In this document: positions 39,025 to 50,585 of the stretch, in pieces
Position numbering within the stretch: the first letter of the stretch is position 1
How the letters are laid out: every line of letters starts with the position of its first letter
From: Primula veris
Lineage: Eukaryota > Streptophyta > Magnoliopsida > Ericales > Primulaceae
Reading direction: 5' to 3'
DNA: 64,000 nt
Assembly: GCA_963682055.1 (NCBI GenBank)
Contig: OY821740.1
Coordinates: 41,064,795 to 41,128,794, forward strand
The notes under the pieces: model-generated
What the model saw: the letters and a program-made list of their open reading frames with translations, nothing else
Told to the model about the DNA's origin: nothing
Database searches by the model: none
Position numbers and translations under genes: made by a program

Positions 39025-42000
39025 ATGGTAATTTATTTATCTCTTAATTAGATATAAATATCTCCCAGTTATATCACTATATACGCATTTCACTCTGGTT
39101 AAGATCCCGTTACTGAAAATTCAATTGAAATACAAGGTTTTATTTATTTATATTTGGCGATTTATTGTCAAAAGGCAAACCACGACCTTTTCTCAGTACC
39201 AAATTTCCTTGTATATATGCTATGTGTGTGTGTGTGTATATATTTATATATGTTGATATATGTTATATGTGTATTAATGTGAGTAGGTGTGGAGCTAAGT
39301 TGTGGCAATTGGTTATTAAAAAAAAAATACTCTGTATTTTGACTATAATTTGTTAAAAATAGCAATTCGGCGACCCACAGTTATTTTTGTGTGTTCACTT
39401 GGTTTAATTTTTTATGTTATTTTTCCATATACGATTCCCGATTTCGCCCTTGTATGGATTTATCTAAAAATTGTGAAATTAGAAGTTTCATTCAATTTTC
39501 TTAATTTTTTTTTGCGATTTAATGTCAATAGTTGAGCCACTATAGAGGAATATTGATATGTGTGCTATGCGTATGTATATATTAGGAAATAGGGGGTGGA
39601 GCTCTAGACGTGAAGATAGAGGCGTTGCTGAATGTCGAGAAGCAGACGAGGCAGGCCGGTGACGTGGCAGCCACGAAAAAGGCGGTCACCGACATTCTCG
39701 GCCTCTGTTTCGAAGCCAAGGCTTGGAAAACACTCAATGACCAGATTCTTCTCTTGTCCAAACGAAGGGGTCAGCTCAAACAGGTGTCATAAAATAAGCT
39801 GTTACTTTATTTGATTGAAATAGTTAAAAGGATAGCTTGGATAAATCAATGCTCGATAAATTGATTTTCTCACTTAAGTTTGTAGTTTTTTGGGGGAACG
39901 CAGCTCCGAAACAGACACAATAGGTACACTAATATAGAGATACTGTACACTTGGAGCCACCATAACATAAGCTCTACTTTATTTGATTGTGCTAATCTTT
40001 GATTGAAATAGTTAAAGGGATAGCTTGAATAAATTAATGCTTGATAAAATATTTTCCTTACTTAGGTTTGTATTTTTTGGAGGAATGCAGCTCTGAAACA
40101 GACATAGGGTCCGTTTGGCAACAAATTTTTTAGTGGATTTTAGATTTTTAAAATATGTGGGTGTTTGGCAAGTCAGATTATTCAGCTTCTGAAAATCTGA
40201 TTTTTAGGCTGAAAAATCTAAAAAATCCAGAATTTTAAAATCTAGATTTTCAGTGGATTCTCAAAATAGATTTTTAAAATCTGATTTTGGACCAAAAAAT
40301 CTGTTACCAATCGTAGCCATAATAGGTACACTAATATAGCGATAATGCACACTTGGGGCTTGTTTGGTTGTGGCTTAAGTTTCATCTTATTACATTTTGG
40401 GGAATACAAGTTGGGTCACCTTTGGCTGATAGGCTTGTTAGCCCATAGTTACACTGATATAAGGATATTGTACGCTTAAAGCTTGTTTGATTGTGGCTTA
40501 AAATCTCAGCTTATCTCATTTCGGGGAATACAAGGTGGGTCACTTTTGGCTGATAAGCTTGTAATTTCCATCTTTTAGGTATAGGTTTTGAAAAGCTTTA
40601 GGTTCTAAGCATAAGTTGCTTTATTCGTCGTGCTTGTGTTTGATTGAAATAGTAAAAGGGATAGCTTGGATAAATCAATACCCGATAAGTTAATATTGTT
40701 ACTTAAGTCAATACTACTTGTAGAGCTAAACTTGTAACTTTTAAAGAAAAACAGCTAATGTTCATACCAAGTTCTTTTCAACATCTACTTAAATTTTTTT
40801 AAAAGTTGATACATCATTATTCTATTGATTACGTAATTATCAGAGGCTGAATTAATAGTTTCCTTTAGTTCTAACCTTCTTACTTGATCAATAATTTTAT
40901 CTTAAAAGGAATTGAGCTGACGCTGAGTAGCCATATTTTCATACCCTTGTATGGTACATTACAAGAATTATAATCGCTCCGGAAATAGAAAGCTTATTAT
41001 GGCATAGGTATCCTAAGTCAATCCCTATATATAGCCCTTGTTTGGTTGCCATCAAAAGTATACTTAATTACTTACTTTTACTTATAAGTAAATAGCTTGT
41101 CTGGTTAGCATAATAAAAACATACTTTTAAGTAAGTAAAATCCAAATAAGTATGGTTTTGCACAAGTAAGGTTTTTCACATTTTTCTTCAAAAGTAAGAT
41201 GGAAACTAACCCAAGTTTGATTTAACTATGTTATAGTATTCTGATAAATCATTTAATTTCCAAATTGATTTAAGACTAAAAATACAAAATTGTTCATTAA
41301 CTTTATAAACTGCATCTAGCGTGACTAGTTTGATGTGGAAATTATAGTATATGACTTATTAATGTCCTTTTCATGGCCATTTCTTTTATAATAATTGAAA
41401 TAGCAATGACATAAATAACTTTTTTTTCTATTTTTGAAAAAAGAAAAGAAAATAATCTACACTGATATTTACTCTGATTGTGTTGGTTTTAATTTGGTTA
41501 TGAAAAGGTAAATTTTGTTATATTTCAGTTATAAATATATTAGTTTCATAAGGATATAATCATATAATCATGAAAACTTAAAAATACACATTTATTAACA
41601 AATAATAATTTCTTTAAAAGTGTACTTTTATAGTGTTGACCAAACAACACTCGCATACTTAAAAGTGAACATTAAAAGTATAATTTTCTACCTCCATCAA
41701 ATAAGTATACTTTTATACTTATAAGATGCAACCAAACGAGGCCATAGTCATCACACCTGTGATTCCAATGAAAATATGAGTGCACTTTTGACCTATGAAC
41801 TTGGGTGTTTTATCGGTTGTGCACCTGTGGCCCCTTGCTCCTTTTGTGATAGAAGCTTCTTGCTTAGATTTCATATTTCAGTTCATGTCTTGCAATGAAT
41901 TTTCTAGGAGATAAAGAGAAGGTTCTAATGGATACTAGGCATATTTGACACGTAGTTAAATTATACTTGAAATGCAAACAGAGTATTTTCAGTTAGTATT

Positions 42001-45000
42001 TGTGTCTGTGCGGAAGTTATTGTGCAATGAGAATTTCGAATAATCTTATTGTCAACTGCGGTGTATTCGAATCTAGTTTTGTAAATCAGGATTAGTGTAC
42101 ACTGTACAGTTGTGCATTTTACGCTGGCTGGTGAATTTGTGTGTATCTACACTATGCCATTATTAGAAGAAACTATATCCTTGGTTCATGCCATTATAAT
42201 TACTTGCTTTTCTTGCGAAAGACAAATAGGTTAATTTTGATACAGGTTATTGCTTTAATTCTTTATTACTGCAACTCCAGTTTGCTTTACATTAATATTT
42301 TTGTCTTGTGTTGGTGGGTTTACATTTTCTTTTTAATATATCGACGACCTAATGACATTTTGGCGTCAACCTTGTCATAAGCATGCTAAATCTCTCTCTT
42401 TCTCTCTTTTTTTTTTAATGTAGGCTGTAACTGCAATGGTCCAGCTAGCAATTGAGTACATAGATCAGACACCTGATCTTGAAACTAAGATAGAGCTTAT
42501 TAAGACTCTTAATATTGTTGCTGCTGGGAAGGCAAGGTTCCTTCTCAAGTTCTAATTTGAGTGTATTTTTTTGTGTTTCTCATATTTTGTATAATTTAAT
42601 TCCTCACTGTCCTTGTTGTGCCATAGATATATGTTGAGATAGAGAGAGCACGTTTGATCAAAAGACTCGCAAAAATTAAGGAAGAACAAGGGCAGATAAC
42701 TGAGGCTGCTGAGTTGATGCAAGAAATTGCTGTAAGTGTGGAATAAAGGAGGACATTACATGCTATATTATACATGTGCTGTATGTAGTTTATGTACTAT
42801 ACTAATCGCCCGTGTCACTTTTCTTTGGAACCAACTTTCAGGTTGAAACATTTGGGGCCATGGCTAAAACTGAAAAGATAGCATTCATTCTAGAACAGGT
42901 CCGAGATTCTTACTCACTTCGTTTTATTGTATCTGTTTTCTAATGTTCAGAACTCTTTTGGTGTGGTAGGATTGGAAAATGTATAATGTGTATTCTTTCT
43001 TCAGGTTCGGCTATGCTTAGACCGCCAAGATTATGTTCGTGCACAAATTCTCTCCAGAAAGATTAGTCCAAGAGTTTTTGATGCTGCTACTTCAAAAGAT
43101 AAGAAGAAGCCTAAAGATAATATCGTTGAGGAGGCTCCTGCTGATATTCCATCATTATCAGAGTTAAAACGGATTTACTATGAATTGATGATAAGGTATG
43201 TGATAGTGTAATGTTATATAGCTCAGCTTAAATTGTGTTTCGAAAGACATAGCTGGTAAGGACCTAATTGATGATAATGTGCGGACCTATCGTCATAAAA
43301 AAAAATGACAATTGTTTTCATTGATTAGCTTGTTAAACGAACTACCTTTTATTGCGTAACCTCCAATTTGCTCTATATGTGGTATAGGTACTACTCACAC
43401 AACAATGAGTACCTTGAAATATGCCGTTGCTACAAGTCCATATACGAGATTCCTTCTGTGAAAGAGGACTCAGCTCTTTGGATTCCGGTATTGAAACATC
43501 TTTTCTTTTTTCAGTACTTATTGTAGAGTCCCAAACCCCGTTCCCTGGCTGAATTACTTTGGCTACTTTATCTGTAAATGCTGTTCTGGTGAGCTTTTTT
43601 TAAAATATACTTTCTGCAGATATTACGAAAGATATGTTGGTACCTGGTTTTGGCACCTCATGATCCCATGCAGTCGAGCCTTCTTAACTCCACGTTGGAA
43701 GATAAGAATCTCTCGGAGCTTCCTAATTTCAAGTACGTATCGACCACTTTAAGCAAAAACCTTTAAAAATTGTACTGACTAATAGAATTCAGATGAATGA
43801 CCAGTAATAAAGATTGAATTGTCGAGTCTCCGATTCATTCATCTTTGCTTTTGAGATTACCATTGACCTCTAGACCTGATCTGCAAATATATATTTAGGG
43901 TAAACTGCTGATAACCCCCATGTACTATGGGTGATTTGCAAATAACCCCTCTACTGTGTATATTGTCAATATTTATGCAAGGCAGGTAGCCAAATAAGGT
44001 TTGACTCAATATATTTTGTTAAAAACACAGTTTTTCTTTTTAATAGACTTTGTTTTTGGTGTAAAACTGCTTTAAAAGGCCTTTTCCGTTACCCACTATT
44101 TTATATGCATAGATATTAAAAAAAAATGTGTCAGAAAAATAAATCAAAACAGACTGACAAACACAAAGTTGCAACATTTTATGGGTTGATTGCATGACTA
44201 GTTAGTACATGGGAGTTGATGGTGTCGGAAGTAGATGGGGGTTATTACATTTGACATAATATCAAATATTACTAGTAAAAACGTTGATCTCACATAGTAT
44301 TAGTGGGCATAATGGTTGCTATTGCCTTGAATTTTTTTGGCTACAGCTTTTGCTTTTAAAAGAAAGGAGGCAATAGTTGAGAATGCTTGTATCCTCCGAA
44401 GTTATGCTCAGAGAACTTAGAAAAAGGATTAAGTTTTAAGACCAGAAATAGATTGTTTATGTTATTAACTACTTGATATTTCGTTCCATATGTTTAGGTT
44501 GCTCCTGAAACAGTTGGTCACAATGGAGGTTATCTCGTGGACAGCTTTGTGGAATACATTCAAAGATGAATTTGAGAATGAAAAGCAAATGGTTGGTGGT
44601 TCTTTAGGTGACAAAGCAGCTGAAGATCTAAAACAGAGAGTAATTGAACATGTAATATTTCCCACTTGTAATATTGCAAGTTGAAGTCAAACTGTAGATT
44701 GTGATTGCATCTAACTTTGCACATACTGTCTTGTTTCAGAACATCCTTGTTGTCTCGAAGTACTACTCGAAGATTACCTTAGGACGTCTTGCTCAGCTGC
44801 TTTGCCTTGGAATTGAGGTTTGTTAATACTTATGCATTCCCTCTATTTTTTCTAATTGCTGTCAATTGTAATGTTTTATGGTTTGTGTTAAAATAAAGTA
44901 TCTGGGTGTTTTGTTTTAAGGTTTGTGTTTGGTTTTATACAAAGCCTGTCAAGGTGGAGTTTTTGGAACTGGTATTGCCGATTGTGACTGAATTGTATGA

Positions 45001-47813
45001 TGCAACATGTTTCATAGATCTTTACTATATACGTACATACATGTCAGGCCTCATCCTTGGCGCAAACTGTTTCACTGATTAGTTTACAAGATGTTAGTAG
45101 GAAAGTTATATATATTGTTAATATTTAAAGGGTGCTTACTGCTTAGTAATGCATAGTAAAGATAGAAGAAATAGCAGTTAGATGAGTCTGCTTCTTGGAG
45201 GTTTTCTAGGGAATGGAAAGTGACAACATAATTGAACATTTATCCTTGAAATACTTAAAAGCTTATCCTTATATAGTTCATAAATAAGAGAGCCGGAAAA
45301 GATAGTTTTTTGGGCTTTGTTTGTTTGTTGTTAAATTTTATAGAAATAATTATTTGTTCAATTTTCTTAAACTTACACAAAATTTTACGCATATGTAATT
45401 AAAACTTGTGATTCATATATTAAGCATAATAAATCCAGATAACGACAATAAAATATAATCATTATATCCTAATTACAAAAATATCATGAAAGTTTAGCAA
45501 CAGTAAGTGATTCAACTTTTAACAAAGGTTATGACCTTATGAATATACTTGATGAATTTAATGTCTTCATTAAAAGTTGTACATATATTCTTGATTTTCA
45601 CGTCGTACAACACAGACACATGTATATGGGGTTTTTTGCAGTTTTATACCTCAAACTATAGACTTTCTGCGATTTTGTATCCCAAACTACATGTTTCCCT
45701 CTAAATCAGTACCTTCCGTCCAAATTAACGGAAAAAGCTGATGTGTTTTTCCTCCAGATTCAGGGGCAAAATGGTCATTTGACTCTTTTTTTCGATCTAA
45801 ACCGTTGGATGTGATCCAATGGTTAAGAAAAAAAGAAAAAATTTTAAAAAATAAAATAGAAATTGTATTTACATACATATAGATATATTTATATATGCAG
45901 CATATCATCATCATCATATATATATATATATACAGATACAATTATAAATATATAGACATAAGGGGAAATTCGGGCTTTTTATTAGTAAGGAATTGGCTCG
46001 ATTCCTTCGTAGGGTTTGGGTTCTTGGATGCTCCGGATTCAATGGTGGTGTTATTTTAGCCGATCGAAGTGTGTCAACGTGTGATGGGGGCTAAAACAAC
46101 GGTGGGGGTTGGGTTGTGGCGGTGGTGGACATGAACCTCCTTACGGAGGCGGAGGTGGTGGCTGTGGGCCCACATGCAGCGGTGGTGGTGCCTTTTTCGC
46201 CTATTTTTATCATGGTCTGAGTACGATTTGCACAGGAATAAGAAAATTTATAGTTAATTCTGCGTATTAGGTGCTTTTTGGGAATGAATATGAGTTTATT
46301 TGAGTATTTTTTTTTAAAATAATTTATTTCTTTTGTTTCTCCCTTTTGTAATGGTGAATCGTGTGTCGTAGCTGCTTATTAGGGGAAACAATACTCCAAT
46401 GATTAGTAGTATGTATGTATATGTACAAAGTTTGGTGAGCAGAATAAACCTGGTTTTTTTCTCTTTTAATTAATTTGCTTGTTTTGCTTTTTTTTGGTCT
46501 CACTACGAGTTTCGGGTATGTTATTAGTTATTACGTATTGTATGCTGTATGTATATGTATATGTATTATGTAATTCCAGAATATGAACAAGGGTATTTTG
46601 GTAAAACGCAACTTTCCATCAAAAAAAATAACGGAAGGTACTGATTTAGAGGTAAACACGTAGTTGAGGTACTTAAAAAGAGAAACACGTAGTTTGGGGT
46701 ACAAAATCACAGAATGCCTATAGTTTAGGGTACAAACTGCAAAAAACCCCATGTATATGTGTGTGTGTATAAGGGCGAAGAAGAAATGTGATAAGGTTCT
46801 AACTTCCAACTTGTTTTCTTATTGGCTGAATATAACAAGAGAAAGCCACACGTAGATTTTGTAAAGATATGGTATATCTTTGGTAAACAATACTTTTCAC
46901 GAGCGATGAAAATCTTTTCTGTTGACTAGTTGGGGTTACCATCCTCCCTGCTTTTGCCTCATATTTAGGGAAAATTTCAAAGAGAATAGTTTTTAGATCT
47001 ATCTAAACTAAACAATCATCCGGAATATTTATTTTACAGGAAGATAAGTATTACTTTTCCGTATTTACCCTTAAACAAGCTGAGTCTTTAAGTTAAAACA
47101 TTGTTAAGGAAACGGCAATGTTTGGTGATGTAAGGAGGAGATACACAACAAATTTGGTTTTTGAGTTTCACAATTAGAATGCGACAATTTACAAAGTATA
47201 TGGGTCTCACATGGCTTTCACATTAATACGTAAAACTGTAAACTAAATAATCGGATTGGAGCTTAGAAGAAGAACAGTTACATCATTTAAACACAATTCT
47301 AACTTTAAACAAATACAAAAGTGGAATTCAAGGCACTAATTTACCCTAGACCAAGTATCTCTAAATATAATCGAAATGATGTAGGAAATTTCCTCTGTGC
47401 TTTAGCGATTATAATGAACTTGCATCCAATCCCTCTGCGATCCAATAGTTTTTCTCATCTATAATTCTACTAGATTAGTTTTTTTTCCTCCATATTTGAT
47501 AAATAAAAACTCTATTAACATGTCTGATTGAAGCTGAAGTAACCTGATATATATCTCTGTCATTTCATCCGTGCTAATATAATTATCATCTCAGGAAGCT
47601 GAAAAACATCTCTCGGATATGGTTGTCTCTAAAGCACTGGTAGCCAAGATTGATAGACCAACAGGCATTGTATGCTTCCAAACATCAAAAGACAGCAATG
47701 ATATTTTAAATTCATGGGCTATGAACTTGGAGAAATTGCTTGACCTTGTAGAGAAAAGTTGTCACCAAATTCACAAAGAAACTATGGTTCACAAGGCAGC
47801 CCTCAAAGCTTGA
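39025..47813 (+). CDS. RPN5: 26S proteasome regulatory subunit RPN5 (PSMD12)
   Basis: Eleven plus-strand exons: 39025-39027, 39586-39783, 42424-42531, 42627-42731, 42842-42898, 43005-43195, 43388-43487, 43620-43732, 44498-44651, 44740-44817 and 47595-47813, giving 441 aa, the family length. RPN5 is a scaffold subunit of the lid that removes ubiquitin from substrates at the 26S proteasome. Helical repeats run from the N-terminus ([38 protein letters not shown]), through [20 protein letters not shown] and [14 protein letters not shown], to a C-terminal PCI domain ([40 protein letters not shown]) and the conserved tail [14 protein letters not shown]. The first coding exon is just the ATG; the start is chosen because exon 2 has no in-frame ATG before the conserved region. 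Intron 3 begins GC instead of GT. Introns 2, 8 and 10 carry transposon insertions. Confidence 0.95.
39794..40360. repeat. Direct duplication in RPN5 intron 2, second copy split by a MITE
   Basis: Copy A (39794-39967) and copy B (39968-40106 continuing at 40319-40360) share TTTATTTGATTG, GATAGCTTG, GCAGCTC, GAAACAGACA and ATAGGTACACTAATATAG. Later stretches to about 40.7 kb repeat parts again (GATTGAAATAGTAAAAGGG). Copy B is interrupted by the MITE at 40107-40318. Confidence 0.85.
40107..40318 (+). mobile_element. MITE with preserved empty site, RPN5 intron 2
   Basis: This 212-bp element begins GGGTCCGTTTGGCAACA and ends TGTTACCAATCGTAGCC, imperfect inverted termini of PIF/Harbinger-like appearance. 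It is flanked by ATA at 40104-40106 and 40319-40321. Copy A of the surrounding duplication lacks it, so insertion postdates the duplication. Its interior is itself rich in inverted AAATCTGATTTT-type blocks. Confidence 0.85.
41034..41743. mobile_element. TIR DNA transposon remnant in RPN5 intron 2
   Basis: The left end reads GCCCTTGTTTGGTTGCCATC and the right end, reversed, reads GGCCTCGTTTGGTTGCATC. ATA flanks both sides (41031-41033 and 41744-41746). Subterminal blocks AAAAGTATACTT recur in inverted orientation. It is about 710 bp, AT-rich and without a transposase frame, so non-autonomous. Confidence 0.8.
43897..44256. mobile_element. Probable MITE in RPN5 intron 8
   Basis: The left end has GATAACCCCCATGTACTA and the right end, reversed, has AATAACCCCCATCTACTT, forming an imperfect inverted pair around non-coding sequence. 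Outer termini and target duplication are not clear. Confidence 0.5.
45629..46750. mobile_element. MULE-like element with long TIRs and 9-bp target duplication, RPN5 intron 10
   Basis: Inverted termini of about 105-120 bp start GGGTTTTTTGCAG (left, 45629-45732) and, reversed, GGGGTTTTTTGCAGTTTG (right, 46629-46750). The right arm has an extra ~28-bp block. ATGTATATG flanks both sides (45620-45628 and 46751-46759). Long TIRs plus a 9-bp duplication fit a non-autonomous Mutator-like element. The centre is GC-rich, unlike the intron, and contains a glycine-rich open segment at 46085-46270. No transposase is present. Confidence 0.85.
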
Positions 47814-48110
47814 GTAAGTGCTGATGTGTCCAATTTCAGGTAATAGTCTGTCCTACTTCTATGCTCTTAATGCATTATGATTCAGAGGCTGTCATTAAAA
47901 TTGTCAAGAGTAATTTTTTGATGAATCCGACATGATCTCTAATGTGGTGCAGACTGGTTGGCTCTATGATCTATGAAGAATTGAGGACCAAAACCCATTC
48001 GGGGGTATCATTAGTTGGTGCTTTGCTTAGTTCTGGTTTTCCATATGTACTTCCCTCGTCTAGCAGAAGGCCAGTTGATGACAATGGAGTACCTTAGCTC
48101 AAAATTATCT
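47814..48110 (+). other. Probable RPN5 3'UTR with candidate intron
   Basis: The stop codon TGA is followed at once by GTAAGT, and an acceptor-like TGGTGCAG ends at 47952. A 3'UTR intron of 139 bp is therefore possible; if real, the last coding exon ends exactly with the stop codon. The poly(A) site is not determined. Confidence 0.45.
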
Positions 48111-48389
48111 TTGTCGAATACATTTGTGTATTTGAAAATATCAAACCCTTATTAAACGTGACAAATTAGTTCTATTTACTGTTCAGTACCGAAAATAACT
48201 TGTGTTCTTGATTGATATTTGCCTGTTTCAATTGCCGACTTATTTTGTGTTGTTTCGATGGAGGCCACATAGTTAGGGATTTTGTTATTTTTATTATTAT
48301 CCTTGAAAATATGACTTAGACATGTTGTGCATCTGGGAAACCGTAAATCGTTATTTGTTTTTAAGAAACGACTTATGGCTACTCCGGAT

Positions 48390-48505
48390 CAGTGATGCTA
48401 GTCCTCTCTGCCATCGAGTTTGCAATACCAGTCCATGCTTTTCTTCTCAGTGATGTTAGTCCTCTCTGCTGTCGAGATTGCAATACCAGTCCATGCTTTT
48501 CTTCT
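48390..48505. repeat. Tandem duplication, 2 x 58 bp
   Basis: Two adjacent copies (48390-48447 and 48448-48505) both contain TAGTCCTCTCTGC and GCAATACCAGTCCATGC, with four to five substitutions. Confidence 0.9.
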
Positions 48506-48664
48506 CTTGGATTTCTCTAATATATTCAGCACCTTATTTCATGCAACCATTCAATTCTAAATGTTTATTTATCCATGGAAACTTTCATAAAAAGAAATTT
48601 TGCAGTTCACTAGCTTATAATTTTTTGCAAAGTATTCATCTGTGGTAACTTATATACCGGTAAC

Positions 48665-49011
48665 TAGGGGTGTACACGGTTCGGTTCGGCTTTTGAGTAA
48701 AATGCGAACCAAGCTAATAAAAACAATCGGTTTGGTTCGGTTTGAATTTTAACAAATAAAAAACACAATATTCAAAATTACACTAATTTTGTAAAGTTTT
48801 CGCTTATATTTCATTTGCAATTTTAAACCAAAAAGCAAATAACAAGTAAATTTACAAATGATTTAACAAAATATATTATTAATTACTACAAATAACAAAT
48901 AAAACATCATATATCAACTTATTGATGTATATGTATAAATAATTACATTATTTATATATTAATAAAAATAATCGGTTTGGTTCGGTTTGAAAATCATTGA
49001 AACCGCACACC
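48665..49011. mobile_element. Small TIR element with GGTTCGG-rich ends
   Basis: The left end reads TAGGGGTGTACACGGTTCGG. The right end contains GGTTTGGTTCGGTTTGAAAA and finishes GAAACCGCACACC, whose reverse resembles the left terminus. AATCGGTTTGGTTCGGTTTG occurs near both ends. This terminal type is common in plant genomes and is usually hAT-like; no target duplication was found. Confidence 0.6.
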
Positions 49012-49131
49012 AGTGCCGGACACTATATTATGATACTTGTTTATAATAGTATCAAATAAGATACTATGTCATTGCATATGGTCCTGCAACTGAACAATAA
49101 AATTGTACGTTTAGTTCATCAGTGGTTAACC

Positions 49132-49410
49132 ATTTAGGTACTGCATTATCAATTTTAACAATTGAGTTATTAAACTACGAAATTTTGTTCAATTAATGGA
49201 CTAACAACATAAATTGACGAAATTACAGTTAGTATATCTCACATTTGAGGATCTATTTTTTACGGATATTGATAAATTTGTAGTCACCATGTGATAGGCA
49301 AGAAAATGTTAGTATAATTTCATTATTTTGTTTAACGGTATGTTCTCAATTGTGACAAATTTGATAGTTCGGTAGCTCAATTGTTAAAATTGATAGTCAA
49401 ATAGCTAAAT
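49132..49410. mobile_element. Foldback repeat element
   Basis: The left arm has ATTATCAATTTTAACAATTG followed by AGTTATTAAACTAC; the right arm, reversed, has ACTATCAATTTTAACAATTG and AGCTACCGAACTA. The outermost ATTTAG blocks are also inverted. It is non-coding, about 280 bp. Confidence 0.65.
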
Positions 49411-49788
49411 TATTAAAAACTGAAAAAATATGTAACACTTCTGCAATCAGATTAACATTGAAGTCCGACTTATTGTCTGAGCAGTATTTATTATACCAAA
49501 ACCGAAACCAACAGACCAATAAATGAAAGAGAACATATAATAACCTTGAAACTTACTGTAGCCATAAATTGAAATTTGAGGTAAATAAATAAAACTCTTT
49601 TAACCGTAATTTTTTTTTATATAAAAGATAATAATAATTATCATAAAATTTAAGAGGCGAGTAAATGAATGTGAAGCACGTGTACTTGAATAGTATATAT
49701 TTAAAATTAAACAACAAAAGTATACTTTTTCTGAATTGTAATTTGTAGCCCAGAACCGCCTTTTGTTAAGTACTACATAAACAATTTA

Positions 49789-49793
49789 AATAC
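49789..49793. repeat. Target-site duplication, left of copia element
   Basis: AATAC directly precedes the left LTR and is matched by AATAC at 57419-57423 directly after the right LTR. Confidence 0.9.
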
Positions 49794-49999
49794 TGTTGTA
49801 ATACAACTATTAGCTAGGTATTTAGGGAGACAGAAGTAGAGAGAGGGGAGAACAGTATGATCTTTATTTATGAATGAATATGAATGTGTATTCAAGTACA
49901 AGACCCCTAGCCCTCTTTATATAGATAGAGGGGTAGGGTTAAAAGCCCATCTGGGCCCAATAAGTAAAAGCCCAATAAGAGTCCAATAATCTTACAACA
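49794..49999 (-). repeat. 3' LTR of copia element
   Basis: 206 bp, TGTTGTAATAC to CTTACAACA on the plus strand. On the minus strand it holds a TATA box (TATATAAA, 49923-49916) and a polyadenylation signal AATAAA (49868-49863), in the order expected for U3-R-U5. Confidence 0.97.
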
Positions 50000-50011
50000 C
50001 TCCCCCTTTGG
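50000..50011 (-). other. Polypurine tract of copia element
   Basis: On the minus strand CCAAAGGGGGAG directly abuts the 3' LTR, the position and composition of a plus-strand priming site. Confidence 0.9.
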
Positions 50012-50073
50012 ACGTCTTGAATTCTTCGTCTTCATGCAGTCGATCTGAGTCGAGTTCATTCGCAGTGCTAAAC

Positions 50074-50505
50074 ACATAAAAACCTTAGGGCCGGAAAACC
50101 CAGTGTGGGACAAAACCGGTACCTAGGAGAAATTGTGTAGCCGAATGATATAGGCCGAAATATCATGTAAGTAACTAACCACAAAACAGTGTGCCTCATC
50201 AAAACCTTGCCAGAGCAAACCCAATGGGAAAATCTCTGATCGAAGGAAAAAGAGTGCAACAGTGGTAGTAGTAGGGGATCAACCACCAAACAGGTGCCTC
50301 ATCAAAACCTTGCCAGAGTAAACCCAGTGGGAAAAAAAACTCTGGTCGAAGGACAAAAAAATACACAGTGGTAAGAAGTATACGACAGGATACTCCCCCT
50401 GATTTCGGCAATCCTTAGTGAGGTATAACATGGAACGTGTCTCGCTAAAAACCTTGTCAAGGAAAACCCAGTGGGAAAAACCTTGTACTAAGGACAAAAA
50501 GAGTA
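50074..50505 (-). repeat. Repeated motif in copia 3' untranslated region
   Basis: Four imperfect copies at about 50074-50120, 50200-50255, 50303-50365 and 50446-50505 (plus-strand reading) contain AAAACCTTG, then AAACCCARTGGGAAAA, then a GAAGGA(A/C)AAAAAGAG-like block. They lie between the pol stop codon and the polypurine tract. No long open frame is convincing there. Confidence 0.8.
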
Positions 50506-50585
50506 CACATGCATACAACAGGATGCTCCCCCTCACTTGCACACGACAGGGTGCGAGGATTTCGACTCCGACATAAAATGTCGCT

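Larger units (their letters stand above)
48111..49788. other. Intergenic region RPN5 to Ty1/copia element
   Basis: No gene is visible. It holds a 58-bp tandem duplication (48390-48505), a GGTTCGG-type repeat element (48665-49011) and a foldback repeat (49132-49410). The sequence up to 49788 is AT-rich without further structure. Confidence 0.7.

Noticed and set aside
46780..47590. Hidden exon between RPN5 exons 10 and 11
   Set aside because: The protein is continuous with orthologues across the exon 10-11 junction (LCLGIE then EAEKHLS), so no exon is missing.
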